Positions 24,341 through 36,007 of a DNA stretch of 64,000 nt are shown piece after piece. The translations under genes and the position numbers were made by a program. How positions within the stretch are numbered: the stretch's first letter is position 1; each line of letters starts with the position of its first letter. Under the pieces are notes generated by a model. That model saw nothing but the letters and a program-made list of their open reading frames with translations. It did not search any database and had not been told where the DNA came from. Source of the stretch: Labia minor (taxonomy: Eukaryota > Arthropoda > Insecta > Dermaptera > Spongiphoridae); NCBI GenBank assembly GCA_963082975.1, contig OY720348.1, forward strand, positions 16,054,078 to 16,118,077, written 5' to 3'.

Positions 24341-27300
24341 CACTGTTTATATTTACATCCGGTATTTTGAATATTTTGCTGAGATAAGAAGAGGCAATGT
24401 ATTTTCTCAAAACTGATTATAAAATTTTTAAGATCGAATTAAACAACAGTTTAGTGAAATGATTTGAAATTATAAAAAACCTAAGAATCCTTATTTTTTT
24501 GCATGTTTATTTATTTTATATAGGTTCATTTTATTTTAAATTAGTAGGTGGACGGGTAGAGGAAGACAGGTTAGTAATATATATATATAATAATTGCCGT
24601 AGTGCTTTTTGCACTATATAATTAAAGATGCTAAATAGAATTGTAATTAATTAATGATATTTAACTAAATGGTAATTTAAATTAAATCACCCTTAGATCA
24701 ATTATAATTCCTTTTAAAATTATTTATTTTCAATATAATTGAAATAGAAAAATAAAAAATATTTGAATAGGATCTTTTGTTTATGATGAAATTTTTCTTG
24801 TTAGTCCTCTAATGATGAGGAATATCTTCGGAAGTTTTGTTAAATTAATTCTTTTATTTATTATTTTGATGTATTATACATAAAACAATAGCCATAGCAA
24901 TAATCATGTTTTAGCAGAGAATTATTTATAATTATAATCATCTTTTCTTTGTTTAATACTTATAATTAAATCGGTCTGTTACTTTCAATAAAATTATTAT
25001 TTCTTACTTAACTTGTTTTTTCACATCTCCTATTATTACACATTACATATTGATCTGAATTATATATATAAATATAAATAAATGTATATACATACATGAT
25101 ACAGACATACATTTGTAAAATAAGCGATTTCCAAAAATCATTTTTTATAATTCTTTTTTATTTATTAGTTTAATTAAAAAAATTTTGGTTATACAATAAA
25201 ATTAAAAAATATAACACATAGAGAAGAAGTATAACTATATTAGCCTGTATTTATAACTTAATATCTATAGTCAAAATTATTTTCCTTTTGCTTAAAACTA
25301 GTAATTAATCATTTTTAATTTTAAATTGGCCCTTATTACCTAAAAATCAATTAAAATTTGTGCATTTTTATATAAATATATACAAATAGTTACTTAAGAT
25401 TGTGTTATATTTTCTTAATACAATTTGTAACATTTTATTTTGTTAATTGTTAATCATATATATAATTAAGAAATTTTTATAATATTTTTAAATAAAAATA
25501 AATATATTACCTTAAAAAGTAAAAATATAAAAACAAACATTTCTTTTACTAAACCAAATAAATTTAAAAATATTTTTTTTAAATGTCTCATTGGTATCAA
25601 AAAAAGTAAAATAAAATAATTAATTTAAATAAATAAATAAATATACATTATTTAAATGAAAAGTGGAATTTTTCGTTATTTTTCTTAATTAAAATTATAT
25701 AAATATATAATTATAATTTCTAGAATCATCATTCCATTATTCACAAAACTTCATTCTTAAAATTTTTTATTTAATTATAAAACAAAACAAAAGTTTTATT
25801 ATTGCACAAAATAAAATATTTTGAATAAATTGTTTAGAGTATAATAAAATTTAAGTTATTATATATATATACAATTAATGTTTATTAAATATCCTAACAT
25901 TAACATAAATAAGTTTTTATCATTTTATTTACATTATTAACCTTCCCAGTTCATTTTCCTATATATAAATAAATATATAGAAAATAAAAATGAATAATAG
26001 AGAGTAAGAATATAGAATATTGTTAAAATAATTTCTCTTTAATTTGTTGTGAAATTGATTACTTTTTCTGGAGGTATATATAATTAAAATAAATTACATC
26101 AAGGTATTATTACAAAAATGTAAACATTAAAGAAATATCTAGAACCACTCTTTGTGATTACTTTAATTAAGAAAGCATTAAAAGCTTCATTTGTATATAT
26201 GCAATAGTATTTATTTATATTAATAATATTAATAATAAAAAAATAATATTAATAAAATATTAAAAAAAAGAATGTTGACCTTTTTTTTTCTTTTTATTTT
26301 TTTTAATAAATTCATTTGACTAGTATTTATATTAGTTATAAATATATTCTATCTTAATTTTTAATTCTAATTTAATTCTTATTAAATAAATACAATTCTT
26401 GCTTTTAAATTCATATTTTTTCTCTTCGAAAATAAAGTAATTTAAAAATAGTTTAAAATTTTAAAAATAATATTAACAAATTTTTTTGTTTTTTATATAT
26501 ATATATAATATATATTTATAGAGATATAGAGAGACAATTATTCTTAATGAATGGATTTATATAGACAATTGAAAATCAAATTTATCGTGTATAGATTTTA
26601 AGAATAAGATACACATATATTTATATAAGTAGGAATTTATAATGAATTTGGCCTTCAAAGAGTATAAAATAGTCTAAATAATAATACACATAAATTTAAT
26701 GCAAATTTAATATTGCATTAATTGGCTCACGTTACTATCAAAAAAAGAGGGGAAACGTTTATGTGTATTTTTATTTTTATTTTTTTATCAAATGGAAGAC
26801 GAAACTAGAATTTTAATTTTAAATCAAATTATATATTATTCAGATAATATATAAATATAAATATACGGGTAATCCTCGACTCACACCATAAATATTTAAA
26901 ATAATCTGTCTATAATATACATATGTGTAAAGGTGGCTTGTTGAAAAATCGAAGATTGCCTCTATTATATTCTGAATAATTTAATTATGCCGAAGGGCTT
27001 TTTGAATTGGTGATTGTCTGGGAAGACGGTATGCTTTTGGCTGACTACAACCGAACCAATCTCACTCATGTAATTAGTTAGCATGCACTTTGTAGGCCAT
27101 GGAATGGTTTAAAAATATTCAAACATCCTACTGCATAAGGGAGTTTGCGGTAGTACTCCCTTCGTTAGAATTGGAACGGCTATTGTCTATTAATACAAAG
27201 TAAAGGCCTTGCCGACTTAAGCTAAAGCATGTTAGTAAATGAATAAATAACGTTTAAAAATATATAGTACACGTTATTTATTTAATTCCATATTTAGAGT

Positions 27301-27863
27301 ATTAAAATACCAAAAATGAAAATTACAAATTCAATTTTTGAATTTAATGATTTTGCCCATTTTTAGTTTGAATATATACAAAAATAATATTTGTTATAGT
27401 ACTTAATTATTTAGATATTTGGTAATACATAGGAATTTTTGAATTATAAATATTAATATTATAATTAAATTTTATACATTTATATATATATATATATATA
27501 TAAATGCTAATTTGTTTAATGAATTAATACAAAATATTAGTTTACAGAGCATAACATTTTAATAAGACATTATCATTTGAAGTAATCTTTAAGAGAAATA
27601 ATTTTATTCATTCTATTATATATGAGAATATAAAATTCGTTTAGTTTTAACACATTAAATATCTATTAATTTATTTATTTTTAAGACTAATTTTTATTAA
27701 CGAACATATAACATTAAACCTGTTCTATGATAAGATGTTAATAAAATTGATTAAATAAAAATTCTAAATCTTTCTAATGGAATTTATCATTCAAGATATT
27801 AAAATAAAAGTCTTATTCTGATCTATTTTAAAATAAAATCTTATAGGTATGGTATTATGATGG
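24341..27863. other. AT-rich intergenic block 3' of WAVE
   Basis: Very AT-rich, with TA tracts at about 26,496-26,510 and 27,481-27,501. One segment at about 26,995-27,235 is less AT-rich and may be an unidentified repeat. It is followed by a small inverted repeat (GAATAAATAACGTTT / ACGTTATTTATTTAATTC, 27,240-27,287). No gene is seen. Confidence 0.6.
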
Positions 27864-30800
27864 TCACGCACTTGTCTCTGGTTCACCCCACCCTTCCGAA
27901 TCATACTCACTTTCGCTAGCCGAATCTGAATCAGAAAATTCAACTGCAACTCTTCTAGCCAAAATTGATGCTACATCATGCAATGCATTCACTCGTTCCA
28001 CTTCTTTTTGTTCAATCTTTTCGACCTTCCTCAATTTTATTCCTGTTAACAAAATCAATTATGTTAATATTTTTTTTTAAAAAAACTTCGAATTATTTAT
28101 GAAAATATAGAATATTTTACATTAATATAGAAAACAATTTCAATTTATTTTATCGAACTAAAGTTCTAATTATAATATCTAAAAACAAATAATAAATAAA
28201 TGTATAAAATTTGTAATTAATTTTTAATCCGTAGTTTTAATATTATATATTATTTATTTTTTTTTATTACCATCTCTAATAGCTTTGAGGAGATTACTTC
28301 TTGGATCGTATACAGGTGCAGACATTCCACTTGAACTATTCTTAGAACGATTCAAAGAGTCACCAGTTTTTGGAGGAGATGTTGAAATAATCTATTTGTA
28401 GATAAAAAATAAAATATACGTTGTATATAAATACAAAGTGTGTATTAAATTATATATCCTATTTTAAAATATAAATTTGAGACTTAGACAAATTGTAATA
28501 ATGGATGAATCATTTATTTTGTTGATTTGTTTAAGAATTTATTTATAAATGACAAAATATGTCTAGAAGTTGGATGAATGAAAATGAAATAAATAAAGGA
28601 TAAATTTGCTAATTACCTGTTTGGATGGAGATTTATTTAAATCCCCATTCGGTATTGTGGAATGAGAATGAGAGTCATGGAATTGGCCAGTTTGTGCAAG
28701 GGGGCCATTTGGAATGGTACCGGGTGGTGGTGGTGGGGGAGGAGGAGGCGGTGGCACAGAACAGGGAGATGCCACCCTTTGGGGAGCTTGTTGAGCTTGT
28801 GGTGGAGGCGAAGGGGCATTTTGCCTCTGACTTTCAGGACTTGGTGGTGGGGGAGGTAAACTGGATCGTTGTTCAGGAGTTTGGGAGGCAGGGGGTGGTC
28901 CAACCGACGGAGGAGTTGGCGTTGATCGATTCGATGCTGAAAGAGGACTGGCTGATCGGCTTCCCGAACGGCTTCGATTTAATAAATGTGGAGCTATCGG
29001 TTCCATTGGAGGTGGTGGAGGGGGAGGCAAAGTTTCCCGTCCTGCACTGGCACTTCGGCCTCTTGTTGGTGTATTACTAGCGGAAGAGACTGTGGGCGTG
29101 CTGTGGCTAGATGTTGTGCTGGGAGGTGCTGGCGGAGGTTGGCTGGGTCGTTGAGATGTTTGGCGATTGGCTGAAGTAAGAGATCCACTACGATTTGGAG
29201 TTTGAGTATTCGGCCCTGAATAACCATCCACAACATTTTCTTGACCACCCGCATATTGTAGTTGATACATTCCTTCATCGTAAATTCCCATGGGATAATT
29301 TGTTCTAGAATTAATACATTAAATATATTTAAATAAATAAATAAATATATATATATATATATAAACTCATTTCTCAATTATTATTTCAAATTACCTGGGA
29401 TGAGTATCCGTTGGAGAGCAAGGCGGTCTTGGACTATACAAGACCATACCAGGAGGATATGCTAATGTATTTGGAGGTACATTGCCACTAACATTTGAAT
29501 CTTCAGGATAATTTCTGCGCAATTCAATGCTATTTGGCCGTGGTGGTCTAGGGTCTCCAGCTGTGCCACTATTAGTTATAGATAAAAACATTTCATCCGG
29601 ATGTTGTTGCAATGTCTGGAATCAAATATTTAAATATAGATGAAAAATAAACTAAAATTATTCAAATTTTGATTTGTAAAATACTTAATAAATTCATAGA
29701 TTTTTTTTTTATTTGACAACTATTTATTTATATATCTGCCTGAAAGGAATAATACATACATAGTATACAATTTTATAAAATCTTTCAATAATATAGGGGA
29801 GGGTAGTTAAAGAAAATCATTGAAAATCTGGGAGTAGGGAATGTCACCGAATTATTTAGAAAATTGTGGATTAATCAGCAATGTTAGATTCAGTCAGGGC
29901 ACCATCGTCGGATTTATTTTGTCACGGCTTTTGTCAAGTTATGTGGTTTGAGTCTTTTTGGTCTTGTCAATCCTTGAGAGTCTAATAGTTAGGGATTGGG
30001 ATGGTTGAGGAGCCTGTCGTTATAGTGAAGGCTGTATTTTTTTATTTCAGTATCTACCGAATCTATTCCGAGGTTTCTATGAATCGGACTTTTAGGGACA
30101 TACTAAGCAAATTAATCTTAGTATTTTGTTTTGTTAACACTTTATTGGGTCTCTTGTTAATTCATAGATTAATAACAACTTATTCATATTATTTTTTTAA
30201 GAATATCTATTTAATGAAATAACGAGTGGAATTATATCTTACATGAGGTGCCCGATAATGAGTGATGTGAGACATGATAAATTCTCCATGGCCGACTGCA
30301 GCTTGTTGTTGTCTTTCTCGAGTATTATGAGGCTGACGCACACGTTTTTTGTGACGTCCACCAGCTTCAGTTCGTGGACGATGAGGCTTAAAAAAATGAC
30401 AAAAGTTTTAATTTTAACAATAAATTAACAATAAAATACTTGTATAAATAATACAAAAAATCATACTTTGAAAATAAATAATAAATAAAATGTTACCTTT
30501 TTGCCTTTATCATGAATCATTCGTTCAGTGTCTTTTAACATTTCTTGTCTCCAAAGTTCAAAGAAATAATTCGGATCCGTATAAAATTTAAGCCCGTCTT
30601 TCCCATCCTCGCGATATTGATTAAGTTTATCAAGAGGCGGAGGTTTATCACACATATGATATGTTTCTAGCATTGCACTGGGCATTGTATTTCTAGAAAC
30701 AACTTGTTGATCGAAAATAACAGCTGAACGAAAAGCTTTTCGCATATGAATATCTTGAAGTGAAACTAAAAGAAAAATAATATTGATTAATTATAATTAT

Positions 30801-31356
30801 TTTAAAAATTAATAATAAATGAGGCTGTTGTATTTTATAAAAATTATAAATAAAATGCCTAAAAACAATAACTACAATAGTAATGCATTCCTAAGAAAGT
30901 AAAAGTGATATTTTCTTTTTTATAATTTAATAAAAATAGATAGATACCATAATATCATAAAAGTAAAATTTATATTTTATTTAATATTTTTTTAATAAAT
31001 TGCTTTATAAAATAAAATATTTTGTGGAAGTGTCAAAAACATAATCTTACAAATAATATTTATTAATTATTATTATTTATACCTTCTTCAACATTACTAT
31101 CCAATCTAGTTACTTTATCAGCAAGTCGATCAATTCTTGCTTGTAGGGAACCTGCCCTAGAAGCGAGTAAATGTGCCTCTCGAGTAAGTTCTCCAAAAAG
31201 ATCTTCAGCATGGCGACTGAGTGAAGATAATTGTCTTATTGTGTTTGCAAGGGTACCATTCGTAACTGCTTCAAGCTCCGATGGTAATTGAAGCTCTTCC
31301 GGAATAGTTCCCCGAGCAACATGAACTGGTTCGACTACACGCTTTGGCAGCGGCAT
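27864..31356 (-). CDS. SCAR: WAVE/SCAR (WASF) actin nucleation-promoting factor
   Basis: Subunit of the WAVE regulatory complex that, downstream of Rac, activates Arp2/3 to make branched actin at the cell cortex (family knowledge). Coding exons, minus: 31356-31083, 30765-30497, 30386-30243, 29615-29395, 29304-28617, 28391-28271, 28042-27864; 631 residues plus TGA. The N-terminal WAVE homology domain reads [34 protein letters not shown] and [17 protein letters not shown] basic block follows ([18 protein letters not shown]). Exon 5 encodes a long proline-rich region with poly-Pro runs of 6-11, the usual profilin/SH3 ligand. The C-terminus is a single VCA module: verprolin/WH2 [17 protein letters not shown], central helix [18 protein letters not shown], and an acidic tail with DSEGWGE and six residues after it. 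The start is the conserved MPLPKR. A 3' splice acceptor lies just upstream (31385/31384), so at least one 5' UTR exon is further upstream. Proline codons make the 28.6-29.2 kb segment much more GC-rich than its surroundings and produce false long reading frames on the other strand. Confidence 0.96.
29616..30242. other. WAVE intron with unassigned GC-richer segment
   Basis: Between the exons at 30386-30243 and 29615-29395. About 29,860-30,170 is less AT-rich than other introns and has one 73-codon plus-strand frame without recognisable similarity. Possibly a decayed element. Confidence 0.4.
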
Positions 31357-31362
31357 TGTGGA

Positions 31363-31383
31363 TCAGGTCTTCCTATTGGACAT
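31363..31383 (-). promoter_or_regulatory. Short upstream ORF in the WAVE 5' leader
   Basis: Immediately after the inferred splice acceptor (TTTACAG, AG at 31385/31384) the leader begins with ATG and reads six codons (MSNRKT) to TGA. It ends six bases before the WAVE start codon at 31356. If the acceptor is used as drawn, ribosomes meet this ATG first. Because it starts right at the exon edge, its context depends on the upstream exon, which I cannot place. Confidence 0.45.
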
Positions 31384-31386
31384 CTG

Positions 31387-34015
31387 TAAATACAATTAAT
31401 CATAATTATTTTATAACCTATATTATAAAAAGAAGATGACTAATATTTAATGAAAGTAAAAAATGTGTTGATATTCAATCTATTGCTAAAAGAATTTAAG
31501 AAATCTCTTTGAGTTTTCAAGTATTACTAGTATTATTATTTGACTATTAGTCAAAAGAAAAAGAAAAAGAAGAAAAATTGTCACATAATCAAAATAAAAA
31601 TAAGCAATAATTTATTCCTTTAAGTATAATGATTTATCATCAATATTTATAAACCATATAAACTATTTCATCAAATAAACATTTAAAATATGAATTAAAA
31701 TTAACAATTTTATTAAATAGTAATGTGAACAGATAAAATAGATTACAATTAAAAGGTGGATTGATTGATTAGAATATTTTATTACTAAAGACATTTTGAT
31801 AGTATGCGATTAAACAGACTAAGTAAAATGTAGTCTATTAGATTATTTGAATTTATAAAGGGAGAGATTATAAGGAAACGTGAATAGACCCATAAAACTA
31901 TGTTAATTCATTTAATAAGAATATCCGTTTGATGTAGTAGATATATCTATCTATATATATATATATTATACTTTGTGTTTCGTTGGTTGGTAATTTATTT
32001 AGATATCTTTTGATGGATTATTAATCGTCTTTTTTGTTGAATTAATTATTAATCTAAAATATATTTTACAATGAACATGTGTAATACGTGCTAATTTCAA
32101 TTTTTAATTCAATGTTAATAGAGATGGTATTCCTGTTTAAAGTAGCCATTTTGATTAAAGCTAATTTCACATAAGGCGGATAATATAGAAATTTATTGAA
32201 AATTAAATAAAAATCAGTAAATTAACTTTATTAAATTATTAAATCTTACTTTTATATTTAAAGAATTAAAAAATAAATGTCTGAATAGGATATATGACTT
32301 TTATATAACATGACGTACGATAATGTCAAAAATTAATAATTTAATTTAGTTTATACTTGTAAAATTATTTAAATATTACAGCTAATCTGAAGTGAATTCT
32401 TCTGAATTATTTACTCACTTGATGAATAGCTGTATAATTTGAGAAATCCTTAAATAGGAAAAAAACAAAAGTTTAATAAGAAGCAAGTGTCATGGGGTTT
32501 GGTTTCTAATTATATTGTAGAAACTAAATAGATACCTAACATATAAAGAAGAAATTCACATCTTCACATTTATTATAAAATGTCTTTGTTTGAGTCCAAA
32601 GAATAAAAAGGCAATAATATTTTGTTAAGAAAATAAAATATTATTTATTTTTTATATCAATAAAAATGGCGTACTAGTTTATGGTTAGAAAGGCCCTGTT
32701 TGATGATCAACTGAGGAAACTCGGTATGCACCGCCAGATTCCAATGATAAAGCACTAGATGTCACTAGATATCAGGGAATCCTTTTAGAAAGAGTATTAT
32801 ACTCCTTTTTAATATGTAAATGTAATAATATGAATTAAATGATGTCATTTATTTAAATTTAAAAAACTCTTCGCTTTCTTAAAAATCCAAGGATCGTTTT
32901 TTTCATTTAAAAAATAATAAACAATCCTATTTAAAAACACAATGTATACGGATGTCTAAACATTTAAACCAAAATTGGTTCATTTCAGCATTTTTGGTTT
33001 AAAATAATAAATTAATCAAATTAATTAATATAATATTGGTCCTGTTTGTTGTTAAGAAGAGTCTAATCAAACAATACTTAATCTTGTTTTTATACTAATT
33101 TAATGGTTTTAAATAAATATTTCTATAATTGTATTATAGAATTAAAATCAAATTTTCCAAATCAAAAAAATAAAATCCTATTATTAATACTAATTTCAAT
33201 TTTTATTCAATAAAATTATCAAGTATAAAATATTCAATCTAGTCAATAAGTACAAAAATTTCAATCTATGTATATTATTATTATAATAAGTGTTTTTCTG
33301 TTCTTTTTCATATTAAAATTTTAAAATAAAATTATTTTAATTAGATTTTATTTTATTTATTAGATAATTAGTAGAACAAATACAAATATAAAATAACGAT
33401 AAAATAATTTCCTCCTAAAGTCAATCTATTTCTAAATATAGTTTAATATCAAGAGGAAAATCATATTTTTAATTAAATTCAACAAATTGAAAATTTCAAT
33501 TACTATTATAGTTGTATAATCTTTAAGATATTATAAATATGATAAATAACATCTATTAATTTGGGAGTGTCTGTAGTAATATAGTTGAACATTGATCACT
33601 TCCATATTTAGTCATATAAATAAAAAAAAAAAAAAATAAGGACAATAAGACGAATTACAATTAAATTTTTAAAAATTAATTATTAAATTAAGTAATTAAA
33701 AGATTTGGGGAAATTATCTAAACAAAAATTGAACTTTGTACTATTATATAAAGTACCGGGACCCCGAGTCTCGGCTCGGTACTTAAGTTAAAAAAAATGA
33801 TTCATTATTATTGGATTTGGCTGGTAATATTAATACCTGGGACACCGAGCTCTCGCTCTACCCTTTAAAAAATATTGATACACAATTCTTTAATTATTTA
33901 TTACAATTATTAAATGTTACACATTTGCATCAATCTGATTAAAATTAATGAACTTGTGCTCCTCAATAATACATAAATATATAATATATAGGTACATATA
34001 TTTTTTTTCTATAGT
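31387..34015. other. Intergenic/5' region upstream of WAVE
   Basis: Should contain the WAVE 5' UTR exon(s) and promoter, because an acceptor precedes the first coding exon. A possible minus-strand donor AAGTGAGTAA lies near 32,418. Two related short motifs, GGGACCCCGAGTCTCGGCTC (33,760) and GGGACACCGAGCTCTCGCTC (33,840), form an imperfect tandem pair. No other gene is seen. Confidence 0.4.
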
Positions 34016-34019
34016 GTTT

Positions 34020-34640
34020 TTTTGAAAAACTGTTTAGCGCCCCAAGTGGTTATAAAACAAACTAAAGACAAAAAAACGTGCTTTGCAGCTTTTCGGAATT
34101 AAAAAAGCAAAATTGGCAGTCGTGGGACTGGCCGACAGAAGTGAAAACTTCTGCGTAAGAAATTTTAAAACAGACGAAATTCGCGCTATTTCACGAGAAA
34201 GATGAATTTCATATGCATGTATATATATATAACTTATATATTATTTTAAACATATATTTTAAACAAATTTGTAACTTATATTTATATATATATAAATACA
34301 CAACTTTGTTTAAAATATTGCAATACGAACTGTTTTATAATTCTTATCTCTAACATAAAATATATATTTATTATGTGAAGTTCATTTTGATAATTTGATT
34401 ATATATGTATATATGAAATGAACTTTACATAATAAATATATATTTATATGTTAGAGATAATTTATAAAACAGTTCTAATGACAATTCAAATTTCGCGCTC
34501 TGTTATAAGAAATTTGAAAGCAGATGGTTTCATGGTGTTGGTCACGATCACGCGAGTTCTATACTTTTTCCCCATCCCGCAAAAGTGCTCAACGCCGCTA
34601 AAGAAGTTTTCACTTCAAAAATTATTTAATATTTGGAAAT
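34020..34640. mobile_element. Probable fold-back element with nested inverted repeats
   Basis: The inner arms GAACTGTTTTATAATTCTTA... (34,328) and ...GAGATAATTTATAAAACAGTTC (to 34,477) are near-perfect inverted copies of about 67 bp. The outer segments share GAAGTGAAAACTTC (34,140) and its inverse GAAGTTTTCACTTC (34,604), plus CGAAATTCGCGC and AAATTTCGCGC. No coding sequence. Borders are approximate. Confidence 0.55.
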
Positions 34641-35021
34641 ATATCTGACTTATAGAAAAAATGAATATTAATTAAAGAAAGAAATAGTTTTTAAAATATC
34701 CTGAATAATATGTAACAATTTTCAAGATAGAAATTTATTACAATATTACAATTATTAACTGTTGCATCATTGCATCAATCTGATTAAAATGAATGGAACT
34801 TCGGGTACTCAATAATAATAAATAAAATAATATTAATAAATATATTGAATAATATTTTATTGAAAAAATATTAAAACTTATAAAACTATCTAAAACTTTA
34901 TTAATAAAAGAACAATGAATAAATAAATATAGAATAGTAATTTATTAAAAAGTAAACAATAGATAAAAAGAAAAAAAAATAACAAAATCATTATTTTCAT
35001 TTTTAAATAACGATTCACCCG

Positions 35022-35092
35022 GCGAGTTTCGAACCGACGAAATCCACTCGTTAAAACATCAGTCCAACCGCTGGACTATATGTATTTAGATA
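35022..35092 (-). repeat. tRNA-like sequence, probably a SINE head or tRNA pseudogene
   Basis: On the minus strand TAGTCCAGCGGTTGGACTGA makes a D-arm-like hairpin (GTCC/GGAC), and about 25 nt later GTCGGTTCGAAACTCGCC supplies a B-box-like GGTTCGAAA. Acceptor, anticodon and T stems do not pair properly, so I do not call a functional tRNA. Confidence 0.35.
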
Positions 35093-36007
35093 AAAAATTG
35101 TCATTTTTTTACTGTCTTAGCAGGCAGTATTAAAAATTTTGACGTTTTCCATATAATATATAATTTTCAATTAAGAAATTAATAATGAAGCTGTATGTTT
35201 CAAGAGATATCATCAATAAAACTTAATTTTTCTTTATAAATACTATATCTAGTGTGAATTTGAAAAAAATCGTTAGAGCGGTTTTTGAGAACCAATATAT
35301 ATAGATAAATACATATATACAATTTTAGCTAGCATAATAAGATAAGATTAGAACAAATTATTCGTTATTTGTTTGAGAATAAATTTCACCATTTGATTTA
35401 TTTTTAGAAAAAAATAAACGAATTTAATCAATGACAAAGATTATCAAGCTTTAAAAATTTATCAATCTTAAAATAAATTAATAAAAAATATTTAAATTTA
35501 ATCAATTTATAAAAAATAAAACATTTTTTTTGAAATATCCATTTTTTATATAATTTTGATGAATTAGCTTTTCAATAATTTAAAATTTCATTAATAATTT
35601 ATTAAAAATAAATCAATATTTACCTGATATTATATTTATTAATTATAATTTGTTTAATTATATTTAGAAACATTAATTCTCCCGCTTTTTTCCTCAATTG
35701 GCTTATCAGTTGGAACTAATCAGACAGTCATTTTAGAAATAGATGATTTAAACATTATCTATTCTATTCTTAACTATCATTAACTATCAATTAATACATT
35801 TTAAATTTAATTGAGAGATAAATTTTCATTTCTTAACACTATATATATATTTCTATAAATTAATAAATTGAACATAACACAATAAATATACTAATATTTA
35901 TTCATAACTCATCAATTTGTATAATAAAATTTAAATTCTAAGGTACTTAGAATTGTTATTAAAATTTTTAAATATTACACTACAAGAAATATTTTTTCAA
36001 AAACTTT
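35093..36007. other. AT-rich upstream region of the glutaredoxin gene
   Basis: No gene or delimited repeat is seen. It should hold the glutaredoxin promoter and leader, but no distinctive element stands out. Confidence 0.5.

Noticed and set aside
28625-29377. Several long overlapping frames on both strands (up to 151 codons)
   Set aside because: They are shadows of the proline-rich WAVE exon, whose GC-rich codons leave other frames open. Composition is poly-Trp/Arg/Gly or poly-Leu/Pro with no domain.
32655-32790. Possible hammerhead motif (TTGATGATCAACTGAGGAAAC)
   Set aside because: No pairing stems in the required order around the core.
35022-35092. Possible tRNA gene on the minus strand
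   Set aside because: A D-arm-like hairpin and B-box are present, but acceptor, anticodon and T stems do not pair, so it is listed only as tRNA-like.
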